This document shows, in pieces, positions 1-7,852 of a DNA stretch of 64,000 nt. The notes below the pieces were generated by a model. It was not told the DNA's origin. It was given only the letters and a program-made list of their open reading frames with translations, and ran no database searches. The translations under genes and the position numbers were made by a program. The first letter of the stretch is position 1; each line of letters begins with the position of its first letter. The DNA comes from Aldehydirespirator sp965220485 (GTDB lineage: Bacteria > Actinomycetota > Acidimicrobiia > Acidimicrobiales > Aldehydirespiratoraceae), in contig OZ244832.1 in assembly GCA_965220485.1 (NCBI GenBank), positions 186,001 to 250,000 on the forward strand. The letters run 5' to 3'.

Positions 1-312
1 GTCCATGAAGGACAGCCGATTCCAGACGGGGCCGGCCACCTGGTCCACCATGGTGTGCTCGGCCTCTCGGGCACCCGCACGGACATTGGCAAGGCTGATG
101 GGGGCGCTTGGATCGTCGCGCATCTGCCAGGCGTGGAAGCCGACGAGCTGGATCATGTAGGGATAGCCGAGGGCCTCGGCTACAGCCTCTGTCAGAGCGT
201 CATCATCGATGGCGCTGCCGCTATCGACTATGGGCTGGCGCAAGGCCCGACGTGCCTCGTGCGGGTCCAGCGCTCCGAGCGGGGCTCGGGCGCAGCGCTG
301 GAGGAAGGTCAT
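1..312 (-). pseudogene. C-terminal part of an AAA-type ATP-binding protein, 5' truncated, runs off the left edge
   Basis: Reading leftward from an ATG at 312, the minus strand is open to the window edge. It encodes a stretch typical of the lid region of actinobacterial AAA ATPases, including PLGALDPHEARRAL, AEALGYPYMIQLVG and ISLANVRAGAREAE. Upstream of the ATG the frame soon reaches a stop at 409-411, and no Walker A segment precedes it. The N-terminal nucleotide-binding half is therefore missing. I infer a decayed gene whose 3' end lies outside the window. It could instead be a short reannotated ORF of no function. Confidence 0.55.
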
Positions 313-589
313 GTATTCGTTCTTCTTCGTCTCTTTGTCTTTATTCGTCTCTTCGTCGTTATGCGCGGATGATCGGGGCCTGATCCTGCACCACCAGTTG
401 ATTCCTGCTCACTTGCGCGCATCGGGCTACTCCTGACTACGGCGGGTTGTCACGGACCCAGCGCGGTGATCGGCACTACCGACACGCCGTCTCGTCGGTA
501 GCCGTAGCCGGTGGCGGCAAGGGTCGCGCGGCTACGCTGAAACCCGGATGTCGCAGAGGACGACCCCAGAACCATGAGGGGGCACCCGA

Positions 590-1561
590 ATGGACGTGTC
601 GGTGCTGGCCGAGGCGGTGGAACTCACCGAGCAGCGTGTTCCGTACGTATTGGCCACCGTGGTGTGGCGGCGGGGCCCGTCGTCGGGACGGCAGGGGTCC
701 AAGGCAGTGGTCCTGGCCGACGGCACGGTCCGGGGCTGGCTGGGCGGCGCCTGCGCCGAGCCCTCGGTGGTCCGCCATGCCCGCCAGTGCCTGGACACCG
801 GCGAGCCCGCGCTGCTGTTCCTGGGCCAGCCCGACGATCTCGACGGCCGCTCGCAGGAGGGGGTGCGCTCAATAGCCATGGCCTGTGAGTCCGAGGGGGC
901 GTTGGAGGTCTATCTGGAACCGCACCGGCCCGAGCTCCAGGTGGTGGTGGTGGGCCGGTCGCCGGCGGTGGACGCGCTGGCGGAGATGGCCATGGCGGTG
1001 GGGTGGCGGGCCACGATCATCGACGACGGCGGCAACGCTGACGAGCATGTCCGGCCTGAGATCGTGCGGACCAAGCTGGACCTCTCGGGCCTCGGCATCG
1101 ACGGTGCCACTGCGGTGGTGGTCGCCACCCAGGGCCACTATGACGACCTCGCCTTGGAGGCCGCTCTGGCGTTCGACCCGGGCTACATCGGCTTGGTCGC
1201 TTCAGAAAGGCGCGCGGCCACCGTCGTAGACCATCTCATCGGCAGGGGAGTCGGCTGCCCCGAGACGGCCCGGGTGCACGCTCCCGCGGGACTGGACCTC
1301 GGAGCCGTCGCCAACGCGGAGATAGCGGTCGCAGTCATGGCCGACCTCGTGGCCCGCAGAGCCGACGGCGAGCTGGTGGCGACAGGATCGGGCCAGGCGT
1401 CGCCAAGAGCCGAAGCCACCGATCCGGTGTGCGGCATGACGGTGCTGGTGGACGACGCCAAGTACCACACCGTTCACGAAGGCGACGACTACTGGTTCTG
1501 CGCCCCCGGCTGCTTGCGGGCCTTCGAGTCAGACCCCACACCGTTCCTGCCCACGGCCTGA
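590..1561 (+). CDS. XdhC/CoxI family protein with C-terminal YHS domain
   Basis: This 323-aa protein begins with the XdhC/CoxI domain (VLATVVWRRGPSSGRQGSKAVV, then the GWLGGACAEP motif near residue 47). A Rossmann-like XdhC_C half follows (residues ~115-235, VVVVGRSPAVDALAEMA). XdhC proteins help insert sulfurated molybdenum cofactor into xanthine- or CO-dehydrogenase-type enzymes. Residues ~275-320 form a YHS domain (DPVCGMTV, YWFCAPGC), a small metal-binding module. No Mo-enzyme subunits are adjacent, although a remnant of a molybdopterin oxidoreductase lies at 13.4 kb. The XdhC call is firm. The partner enzyme is unknown. Confidence 0.88.
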   Translation: MDVSVLAEAVELTEQRVPYVLATVVWRRGPSSGRQGSKAVVLADGTVRGWLGGACAEPSVVRHARQCLDTGEPALLFLGQPDDLDGRSQEGVRSIAMACESEGALEVYLEPHRPELQVVVVGRSPAVDALAEMAMAVGWRATIIDDGGNADEHVRPEIVRTKLDLSGLGIDGATAVVVATQGHYDDLALEAALAFDPGYIGLVASERRAATVVDHLIGRGVGCPETARVHAPAGLDLGAVANAEIAVAVMADLVARRADGELVATGSGQASPRAEATDPVCGMTVLVDDAKYHTVHEGDDYWFCAPGCLRAFESDPTPFLPTA

Positions 1562-1600
1562 TCGGCCGGCACCCCAGGGGCATCGCCCGCCGAAAGCAAG

Positions 1601-1628
1601 TTGGGAGAATTACATATCTATCTAATAT
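1601..1628 (+). promoter_or_regulatory. Candidate promoter of hicAB
   Basis: TTGGGA at 1601-1606 and TAATAT at 1623-1628 are separated by 16 bp, inside a sharply AT-rich island (1609-1645) in otherwise GC-rich DNA. The following GTG at 1645 is about 16 nt downstream of the -10, so the mRNA may be nearly leaderless. Other TATATT/TATTAT hexamers overlap, so the exact -10 is uncertain. Confidence 0.45.
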
Positions 1629-1644
1629 ATATTATGCTTTCTCT

Positions 1645-1851
1645 GTGCACAAGCGGCATCTGATGAAGCAGCTGCGGCAAGTGGCCAGCGACAAGGGAAT
1701 CGCGCTGCGTCTCATACGCCAGGGCAAGCACGAGGTGTGGCTCTTCGGAACCGAGCGGCTTGTGATACCCAGACACAACGAGATCGACGATCACACGGCT
1801 ACGGCTATACTCCGGCAGGCTCGCAGGTCGCATAACAGGAGCACATCATGA
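1645..1851 (+). CDS. hicA: HicA-family mRNA interferase toxin
   Basis: This 68-aa protein has the HicA double-stranded-RNA-binding-like fold signature. It starts VHKRHLMKQLRQVA, continues with RQGKHEVW (the catalytic-His region of HicA) and ends with IPRHNEIDDHTATAILRQA. HicA toxins cleave mRNA and are neutralised by HicB. I chose GTG 1645 because the family normally begins with a short basic 'KRRDL'-type stretch. ATG 1663 is the alternative. The stop overlaps the hicB start (ATGA), as expected for a translationally coupled toxin-antitoxin pair. Confidence 0.8.
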   Translation: MHKRHLMKQLRQVASDKGIALRLIRQGKHEVWLFGTERLVIPRHNEIDDHTATAILRQARRSHNRSTS

Positions 1852-2093
1852 CCGCCATCCCACCGCCGGGCGGCACTTTCCGGGTCGTTGCGAGATGCGG
1901 CGGTGAGTGGTGGGGCATCCAAGTGCGAGAACTCGACTGGGTGTTCTCCCAAGCCCGCCACCTCGAGGACGTGGCTGAGACGGCCCGAGACGCTATCGCG
2001 GCCTACTACGACGTGTCGCCCGCCGAGGTGGGTGATGTCATCGTCGATGAGGTGATTCCTGGCGACGCGGCGATTGCCCGAGCCACAACATGA
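1848..2093 (+). CDS. hicB: HicB-like antitoxin
   Basis: This 81-aa protein lies directly after hicA with a 4-nt overlap. The segment WWGIQVRELDWVFSQARHL followed by an ARDAIAAYY helix matches the degraded RNase-H-like HicB fold, which binds and blocks HicA. There is no C-terminal helix-turn-helix or ribbon-helix-helix, so this is the short HicB form. Autoregulation would need the DNA-binding activity found in longer HicBs and is not evident here. Confidence 0.75.
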   Translation: MTAIPPPGGTFRVVARCGGEWWGIQVRELDWVFSQARHLEDVAETARDAIAAYYDVSPAEVGDVIVDEVIPGDAAIARATT

Positions 2094-2159
2094 CCGTAGA
2101 CCGAGCGCTCAGCGGCTAGCGCCGCGTTCACGCCTGCGGGTGGCCGTTAGCGTGGCCCG

Positions 2160-3047
2160 ATGACTGCGGACTCCTCAGTCGACCGGCGACGGCTGGGGTG
2201 GCTGCTAGCCGGGGTGGGGATGCTGGCGGTATCGACCGACTCACTGTGGGTGCGGGTGTCCGAGGCCGAGGCCGTCGACGTCGCCTTCTGGGTGGCGTGC
2301 TGCGCGCTGGTGGTGTACTCCACATTCGGACGGTTGATCGACCGCCGCCCGGCGATGGAGTCGCTGCGTCACCACCGGCTGCCGCTGGCCGGAGTGGGCG
2401 TGCTGGCCTCGATCAGCCAGCTCAGCTTCATCACCGCCATCACCCAGACCCGGGTCGCCAACGTGGTGGCCATCGTGGCCGCGTCGCCGCTGCTGGCGGC
2501 CGGCTGCGCCCGGCTGTTCCTGGGGGAACGGATCACCCGGCGCGTCGGTGTTGCCATCGCTGTGACCATGGTCGGCATAGCAGTGATCGTGTCAAGCTCG
2601 TTGGGCCAGCCGACCCTGAAGGGCGACTTCCTGGCCCTGGCCGCTGTGGCCGCCTTTGCTGCCGGAATGACGATATGGCGGAGGTTCCCGGACATGAGCC
2701 GCCGCGCCGGCCTTTCGCTCAGTGCAGTGATCGTGATTGCGGTCACGAGCGCCGCGGCGTCGCCGTTCTCGTTGGACGCGCGGGCCTACCTGGCCATCGC
2801 GGCGATGGGGCTGTGCTTCAACCCACTCGGCCGGCTGTCCCATACCAATGCGCCCCGTTTCGCTCCCGTCTCAGAGGTCGCGCTGTTCACCCCGATCGAG
2901 ACTGTGGCCGGCACGGTATGGGCGGCTTTGTTCCTGTCCGAGCTACCCCGCCCGGCGGCTGTGGTAGGCGCCGTGGTCGTTGTGGCTGGGGTCTTCTACG
3001 GCACGGTTGCGTCCGGTGCGGCCAACAATCTGAGGGCCAGATCCTGA
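2160..3047 (+). CDS. EamA/DMT-family transporter
   Basis: This 295-aa polytopic membrane protein has two repeated EamA halves of about five hydrophobic helices each. The first runs from GWLLAGVGMLAVSTDSLW to ASPLLAAGCARLFLGE and the second from FLALAAVAAFAAG to the AVVVVAGVFYG end. DMT transporters move amino acids, nucleotides or other metabolites across the inner membrane. The substrate cannot be told from sequence. TAGCGT at 2148-2153 sits 6 nt before ATG 2160, with no Shine-Dalgarno, which suggests a leaderless mRNA. Confidence 0.82.
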   Translation: MTADSSVDRRRLGWLLAGVGMLAVSTDSLWVRVSEAEAVDVAFWVACCALVVYSTFGRLIDRRPAMESLRHHRLPLAGVGVLASISQLSFITAITQTRVANVVAIVAASPLLAAGCARLFLGERITRRVGVAIAVTMVGIAVIVSSSLGQPTLKGDFLALAAVAAFAAGMTIWRRFPDMSRRAGLSLSAVIVIAVTSAAASPFSLDARAYLAIAAMGLCFNPLGRLSHTNAPRFAPVSEVALFTPIETVAGTVWAALFLSELPRPAAVVGAVVVVAGVFYGTVASGAANNLRARS

Positions 3048-3070
3048 TCGGTGATTCCTAGGCTGGGCTC

Positions 3071-3508
3071 GTGAGGGCGCTGGTGCAGCGAGCCGCGGAG
3101 GCCCGGGTGCGAGTGGACGGTGAGGTTGTCGGCGAGATCGGTCCCGGCCTGTGCTGCCTGGTCGGGGTAACTCACGACGACGGACGCGACGCGGCTGTGA
3201 AGCTGGCCTCGAAGCTCTGGCACCTGCGCATCTTCGCCGACGACAACGGCCACATGAACCGGTCGGTGGCCGACACCAGCGGTGAGGTTCTGGTGGTGAG
3301 CCAGTTCACCCTCTACGGCGACACTCGCAAGGGCCGCCGCCCGTCGTTCATCGCGGCGGCGGCACCCGACGCAGCGGCCCGGCTGATCGACGAGCTGGTC
3401 ACCGAGCTGCGACGCCTGGGTGCCACCGTGGCCACCGGCGCCTTCAGGGCGAACATGGCGGTAGAACTGACCAATGACGGACCGGTCACCCTGATGCTCG
3501 AGGTCTGA
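3071..3508 (+). CDS. dtd: D-aminoacyl-tRNA deacylase
   Basis: This 145-aa protein matches DTD over its full length. It carries the two active-site motifs, SQFTLYGD (residues ~78-85) and NDGPVT (~136-141). DTD hydrolyses D-amino acids from mischarged tRNAs in the cytoplasm and also removes glycine from tRNA-Ala. The GTG start at 3071 is preceded by TAGGCT (3059-3064) with a 6-nt gap, so the transcript is probably leaderless. It stands alone, 23 bp after the EamA gene. Confidence 0.95.
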   Translation: MRALVQRAAEARVRVDGEVVGEIGPGLCCLVGVTHDDGRDAAVKLASKLWHLRIFADDNGHMNRSVADTSGEVLVVSQFTLYGDTRKGRRPSFIAAAAPDAAARLIDELVTELRRLGATVATGAFRANMAVELTNDGPVTLMLEV

Positions 3509-3617
3509 TCCGCCAGCCGAACTCCCGCTTCTCGCATGGTCGGTCAGGGATCGCAGTTGGGCGCCGGCTGTCGTCGGGGTTCGTCGATGAGGCGGGCGAG
3601 GGTGCCCGCTTGAGCCT

Positions 3618-3630
3618 AACATATGATGTT
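3618..3630. promoter_or_regulatory. Inverted repeat AACAT-N3-ATGTT, candidate operator for the sugar operon
   Basis: A perfect 5-bp inverted repeat separated by 3 bp lies about 70 bp upstream of the strong promoter at 3698. It is extended imperfectly by CTAACAT/ATGTTTAG. Its size resembles GntR/FadR-type operators, and a FadR-type regulator gene lies at 12326-13114. Assignment of the regulator is inference. Confidence 0.3.
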
Positions 3631-3697
3631 TAGAGCCTTACTGAGCAAATAGTGCAGATCAATCGGCCCTATTGGCCTAAAACATTGGATGAATCAG

Positions 3698-3726
3698 TTG
3701 ACATCTTGCATCAGGGGGCTTAGAGT
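3698..3726 (+). promoter_or_regulatory. Sigma-70-type promoter of the sugar-uptake operon
   Basis: TTGACA at 3698-3703 is followed by exactly 17 bp and TAGAGT at 3721-3726, a near-consensus housekeeping promoter. Transcription would start near 3733, leaving a leader of about 130 nt before the binding-protein start at 3864. The surrounding 3509-3863 interval holds no other gene that I can support. Confidence 0.75.
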
Positions 3727-3863
3727 CTGCCGTGGTGGAGGGAGCATAAGGAGCAGAGAATGTTCGCGTGGTCCTCAACGGGCCAGTTCGCCGCATTGAA
3801 CATGGGGTGGGCAGCGACCTTCATCCAGACCCAAGACAACCTAGAGGGAGGGAACGGTCCAGA

Positions 3864-5510
3864 ATGAATGCAACGCAACGTAAGGTGACCACATTGAGAT
3901 GGCTGTTCGCGGTGCTTGCCGTATTTGCGGTGTTGGCCGCGGCCTGCGGCGACGACGACAGCGATGACCAGGACGGTGCGGTTCAGGAAAGTGCGGCCCA
4001 GGAAGACACCGAATCGGAGCCCACCACTGCGGCGCCTGAGCCTGACGACAGCGGCGCCGAGGCTTCCGCTGATCCAGAGCCCGTGGAGGGGACGCCCGAG
4101 GCGGAGCCGATGCAGTTCGAGGGGGTCGAGGTGGAAGTCCTCACGTTCACGGGCCCGCAGATCGCCGAACCACTTCAGCGGAGAGCTCCCGAGTTCAACG
4201 CGCTCACCGGCGCGAATGTGCAGGTGACCACGGTTCCCTTCGGCGAGCTGTACAACAACATCCTGACCGATGCGGCCACGGGCACCAACAGTTTCGACGC
4301 CTGGGTCTTCGCTCCCCAGTGGATCGTCGACTTCGCGGTCCCTGGCTACATCGAGGATTTGACGGGCCGCGTCGCGGCCGATGAGGCCCTCGAATGGGGC
4401 GACGTGGCTCCATTCTTCCGCGACTTCTCGGCCACGTTCCAGGGCTCGGTGTACACCATCCCGCTGGACGGCGACTTCCACATGGTCTACTACCGCAGCG
4501 ATGTCCTCGAGGAGGCCGGACTCGCGCCGCCCAGGACCTGGGACGAGTACCTGGCGGTGGCTGGCGCTGTCCACGGCACCGACATGAACGGCGACGGCGA
4601 GGCCGACTACGGAAGCTGCATCTCCAAGGCCCGAGGCCAGCAGTCGTACTGGTGGATCATCTCCATAGCCGCGCCGTATGTCCAGAGCCAGGGGACTTCC
4701 GCAGGAGTGTTCTTCGATCTCGACGACCTCACGCCGCTGGTCGACAACGAGGGATTCATGCGGGCGCTGGAGGTCTACGCGGCGACCGGCGAGTTCGGAC
4801 CCCCCGAGGAGAACAACCACGGCGTCGGCGACTCGCGGGGTTTGTTCACTTCGGGCCGGTGCGCTCTGACGCTGGACTGGGGCGACATCGGTCCCCTTGC
4901 CGCCGATCCCGAGAACTCCCAGGTGGTCGACAAGGTCGGTTCGCTGGTGACGCCCGGCAGCCGGGAGGTCATCGACGCAAACGGCAGGCTCGTCCCGTGC
5001 GATGAGACCAGCTGCCCCCACGCGGTGGACGGCGTCAACTACGCGCCGTTCGCGTCGTTCGGCGGCTGGTCCGGCGGCGTCAACGCCAACAGCGACGACG
5101 CTGTGAAGGACGCCGCGTACGCGTTCCTCTCCTACGTGTCGCAGCCCGCGCAGGCCAATGTCGATGTCACAATCGGCGCGACCGGGTTCAACCCGTATCG
5201 CATCTCGCAGTTCGAGAACCTGGATCTGTGGGTGGGTGCCGGTATGAGCCAGGCTGCGGCCGAGGACTATCTGGGGGCGATTGGAGCCAGCCTCAACAGC
5301 CCCAACATGGTGCTCGACATCCGGGTGCCCCAGAACCAGCGGTACCAGCAGAACGTCCTCGACACGGTCCTCGCGCAGTACATTGCGGGAGAGCTCACAG
5401 CTGATGAGGCCGCTTCGGAGATCTACAGCCAGTGGGAGGAGATCACCGAGGAACTCGGCCGCGACGACCAGTTGGCTGCCTACCGCAACACGCTCAACGT
5501 GTCGCGCTGA
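3864..5510 (+). CDS. ABC sugar-binding lipoprotein (extracellular solute-binding protein family 1)
   Basis: The 548-aa product has a basic N-terminus, a hydrophobic segment and an LAAAC lipobox ending at about residue 28, so it should be lipid-anchored outside the membrane. An acidic, Ala/Pro-rich linker (residues ~30-90) precedes a type-1 periplasmic-binding fold (EVLTFTGPQIAEPLQRRAPEFN, FDAWVFAPQWIVDF, the SGGVNANSDD region). I chose ATG 3864 because it places the signal peptide at the N-terminus and follows GGGAGGGAA; upstream in-frame codons add an unrelated extension. It heads a CUT1-type importer operon whose downstream enzymes point to L-fucose or a similar 6-deoxy or L-sugar. Confidence 0.88.
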   Translation: MNATQRKVTTLRWLFAVLAVFAVLAAACGDDDSDDQDGAVQESAAQEDTESEPTTAAPEPDDSGAEASADPEPVEGTPEAEPMQFEGVEVEVLTFTGPQIAEPLQRRAPEFNALTGANVQVTTVPFGELYNNILTDAATGTNSFDAWVFAPQWIVDFAVPGYIEDLTGRVAADEALEWGDVAPFFRDFSATFQGSVYTIPLDGDFHMVYYRSDVLEEAGLAPPRTWDEYLAVAGAVHGTDMNGDGEADYGSCISKARGQQSYWWIISIAAPYVQSQGTSAGVFFDLDDLTPLVDNEGFMRALEVYAATGEFGPPEENNHGVGDSRGLFTSGRCALTLDWGDIGPLAADPENSQVVDKVGSLVTPGSREVIDANGRLVPCDETSCPHAVDGVNYAPFASFGGWSGGVNANSDDAVKDAAYAFLSYVSQPAQANVDVTIGATGFNPYRISQFENLDLWVGAGMSQAAAEDYLGAIGASLNSPNMVLDIRVPQNQRYQQNVLDTVLAQYIAGELTADEAASEIYSQWEEITEELGRDDQLAAYRNTLNVSR

Positions 5511-5527
5511 CCTTCGCGATTCCCTCT

Positions 5528-5565
5528 GGGCAGCAGCCCCGGGTCCTAGGCCGGGGCTGCTGCCC
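5528..5565 (+). terminator. Strong intercistronic hairpin between binding protein and permeases
   Basis: The arms GGGCAGCAGCCCCGG (5528-5542) and CCGGGGCTGCTGCCC (5551-5565) pair perfectly over 15 bp, with an 8-nt loop. No T-tract follows. It may act as a partial terminator or as a 3' mRNA stabiliser. Either would give more binding protein than permease, a common arrangement in ABC importers. Confidence 0.8.
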
Positions 5566-5624
5566 ACATGGGCCCGAGGCCATCTTGAGCGACTCGATCA
5601 CGTATCTTCAGCGACTCGACCACC

Positions 5625-6797
5625 ATGGCCCATCGGAAGAATCTCGTGGCGGCAGCTGAGGAAGGCAGAGCCCGAGCGGAGCCCGCCCGCCGTGACGTCG
5701 AGTTGTTCGCGCACGAGACGCTGTCCAAGCGACTGCTGTTGAGCCCGACGGTGCTGCTCGTCGTCTTCTTGAGCATCGTGCCGCTGATCTTCTCGGGCTA
5801 TCTCGCCCTGTCTCGCTTCCGGTTCGTCAAGGGAGGGTTCGAGATCAAGTTCCTGGGTCTCGACAATTTCGAGAAGCTGATAACCGGCAGCCAGCAACGG
5901 CGCTTCATCGGCAATCTGGGCCAGACGCCGTGGTGGGCGTGGGCCGCGCTGGCGGCGTTTGTGGCAGTTCAGGCACTGATGGTGGCGCGCGCTGTGCACC
6001 GCGCGCCGCACCGGCGGATCCTGACGGGCTCGATGCGCCTTCTGGTGCTGGCGGTGACGACTGTGTTGGCGTTCGTAGTAGTTCGCACCCTCACCGGCGG
6101 TGGCATCCCGGGCACGCTGGTGGTGACGCTGGTGTTCGTGGCCCTCGGCGTCGCGCTGCAGTACGCCCTCGGTCTGGGACTCGCGCTGGTGGCGTCGCAG
6201 CAGTTGCGGGGTCGGCGGCTGTTTCGGACTGTCTTCCTGATCCCGATGATCATCACGCCCGTGGGCGCGGCCTTTCTGTTCCGGATGGTGACCGACACCG
6301 GCAAGGGACCGCTGGCGCCCGTATGGGACGTGATCTTCGGTGACAGCACCTACACGTGGGTCGATGATCCTTGGCCAGCGCGCATCGCCATCGTGTTGGC
6401 CGATACCTGGCAATGGACGCCGTTCATGTTCATCATCCTGCTGGCCGCGGTTGAGAGCCTTCCACCGGAGCTGACTGAGGCGGCGCGAATGGACGGCGCA
6501 CGGGCCTGGGGCCTGTTCTGGTTGGTGACGTTTCCCCAGCTCATCCCAGTGTCGCTCACGCTTGTGCTGATCCGGTCGATAGAGGCCTTCAAGATCGTCG
6601 ACCTGCCGCAGGTCCTCACCGGCGGAGGCCCCGGCACCGCCACCGAATCGCTGTCACTGCAGGCGCTGCTCGAGTGGAGAGCCTTGAACCTCGGCGGCTC
6701 GGCTGCGCTGTCCTACGTCCTCCTGTTGATCACCACCTTCGCGGCGCTGCTCATCGTCAACTACGGACGGCGCCGGGCCGTGGCGAGGTACACATGA
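5625..6797 (+). CDS. Sugar ABC transporter permease (MalF-like)
   Basis: This 390-aa inner-membrane protein carries the permease EAA loop near residues 280-300 (ELTEAARMDGARAWGLFWLV), the contact site for the ATPase. It is about 90 residues longer than a typical CUT1 permease. The extra part (residues ~100-190) contains additional hydrophobic helices (WWAWAALAAFVAVQALM, LLVLAVTTVLAFVVV). The stop overlaps the next gene (ATGA). No clear Shine-Dalgarno precedes ATG 5625, so the start is slightly uncertain. Confidence 0.86.
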   Translation: MAHRKNLVAAAEEGRARAEPARRDVELFAHETLSKRLLLSPTVLLVVFLSIVPLIFSGYLALSRFRFVKGGFEIKFLGLDNFEKLITGSQQRRFIGNLGQTPWWAWAALAAFVAVQALMVARAVHRAPHRRILTGSMRLLVLAVTTVLAFVVVRTLTGGGIPGTLVVTLVFVALGVALQYALGLGLALVASQQLRGRRLFRTVFLIPMIITPVGAAFLFRMVTDTGKGPLAPVWDVIFGDSTYTWVDDPWPARIAIVLADTWQWTPFMFIILLAAVESLPPELTEAARMDGARAWGLFWLVTFPQLIPVSLTLVLIRSIEAFKIVDLPQVLTGGGPGTATESLSLQALLEWRALNLGGSAALSYVLLLITTFAALLIVNYGRRRAVARYT

Positions 6798-7822
6798 GCG
6801 CCGGCACCCGGTCCCTGGCCCGCGATCCGCTCAGCCTGAGCCCGCGGGCGCGAGTCGGCGCATACGCGGTGCTGGTGGCTTGGGCGGTGATCGTGCTGTT
6901 TCCCATCTACTGGATGGCCACCACCTCGTTCAAGACCCCGCTGGACGTCAACGCCGGCCCCGTGTACCTGCCCGGCGTCGACTACGAAGTGTCGACCGAC
7001 GCTTGGAACTACATCGTCAACGAGGAGCCCCAGACCGAGAGAGCCTTCTTCAACACTGTGATCGTTGGCGTGGCCAGCTCGTTGCTGACCCTCGCGCTCG
7101 CCGCGGCCGCGTCCTACGGTCTGTCCAGACTGGAGTACCGGCCACGCGTGGCGTCGGTGATCGCGTTCATCGGGGGCGTGGCCGTGGCGGCGGGGACAGC
7201 GTTCTCAGGGCTGGCATGGCAGTTGGGGATCCTGCTCGGTCTCGCCTTCTTCGCGGCCTCGGTGGCGACGTGGGCCAAGTGTTTTGAGGCAAGGCTGTCC
7301 AACGACGACATCGCCTTCTGGCTCATCTCCCAGCGGATCCTGCCGCCCATCGCGATCGTGCTGCCGCTCTATGTGTTCTTCCAGCAGCTGGACCTTCTCG
7401 ACACCCGCCAGGCTCTGATCATTACTTACGTCGGAGCGAATGTCCCGATCGCGATATGGTTGCTCCGCGACTTCTTTGCCGGCATACCCGTGCATCTTGA
7501 GGAGGCCGCCGCGATGGACGGCGCGTCGAGGTTGCAGACTTTCCGGTTCGTTGTGTTGCCGGCTGCGCTTCCCGGGCTGGTCGCCACGTTCTTGTTCATC
7601 CTCGTCTTCGCGTGGAACGAGTTCATCATCGCCAGCGTGCTGACTGCGGCCGACGCGCAGACGATGCCGATGCTGGTGGTGGCCCAGAACGCCACCCGCG
7701 GGCCGCAGTGGTGGAACATGTCGGTGCTGATTCTCATCATGTCTGTGCCGGTGATTCTGATGGCCGGATTCCTGGAGAGGTTCATCCAGCGCGGGCTGCT
7801 TGTCGGAGCGGTCAAGGGTTAG
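6794..7822 (+). CDS. Sugar ABC transporter permease (MalG-like)
   Basis: This 342-aa permease is translationally coupled to the preceding one (start ATG 6794 inside ATGA). It has the MalG-type N-terminus (VLFPIYWMATTSFKTP), six or more transmembrane helices and an EAA loop (LEEAAAMDGASRLQTFRFVV). Like its partner it contains an inserted pair of hydrophobic segments (VASVIAFIGGVAVAAG and QLGILLGLAFFAASVA), so both subunits share the same unusual expansion. An upstream in-frame ORF extension lies inside the previous gene and was rejected. Confidence 0.87.
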   Translation: MSAGTRSLARDPLSLSPRARVGAYAVLVAWAVIVLFPIYWMATTSFKTPLDVNAGPVYLPGVDYEVSTDAWNYIVNEEPQTERAFFNTVIVGVASSLLTLALAAAASYGLSRLEYRPRVASVIAFIGGVAVAAGTAFSGLAWQLGILLGLAFFAASVATWAKCFEARLSNDDIAFWLISQRILPPIAIVLPLYVFFQQLDLLDTRQALIITYVGANVPIAIWLLRDFFAGIPVHLEEAAAMDGASRLQTFRFVVLPAALPGLVATFLFILVFAWNEFIIASVLTAADAQTMPMLVVAQNATRGPQWWNMSVLILIMSVPVILMAGFLERFIQRGLLVGAVKG

Positions 7823-7852
7823 GCCTGCTCGCAAAGGAGGTGTCAGACGACG

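Noticed and set aside
5543..5550. CTAG in the terminator loop as an insertion scar
   Set aside because: The flanking arms form one perfect hairpin and no terminal inverted repeats of any IS family are present.
3720..5567. 615-aa minus-strand ORF
   Set aside because: It is the shadow of the solute-binding lipoprotein gene, which has a signal peptide, promoter and operon context.
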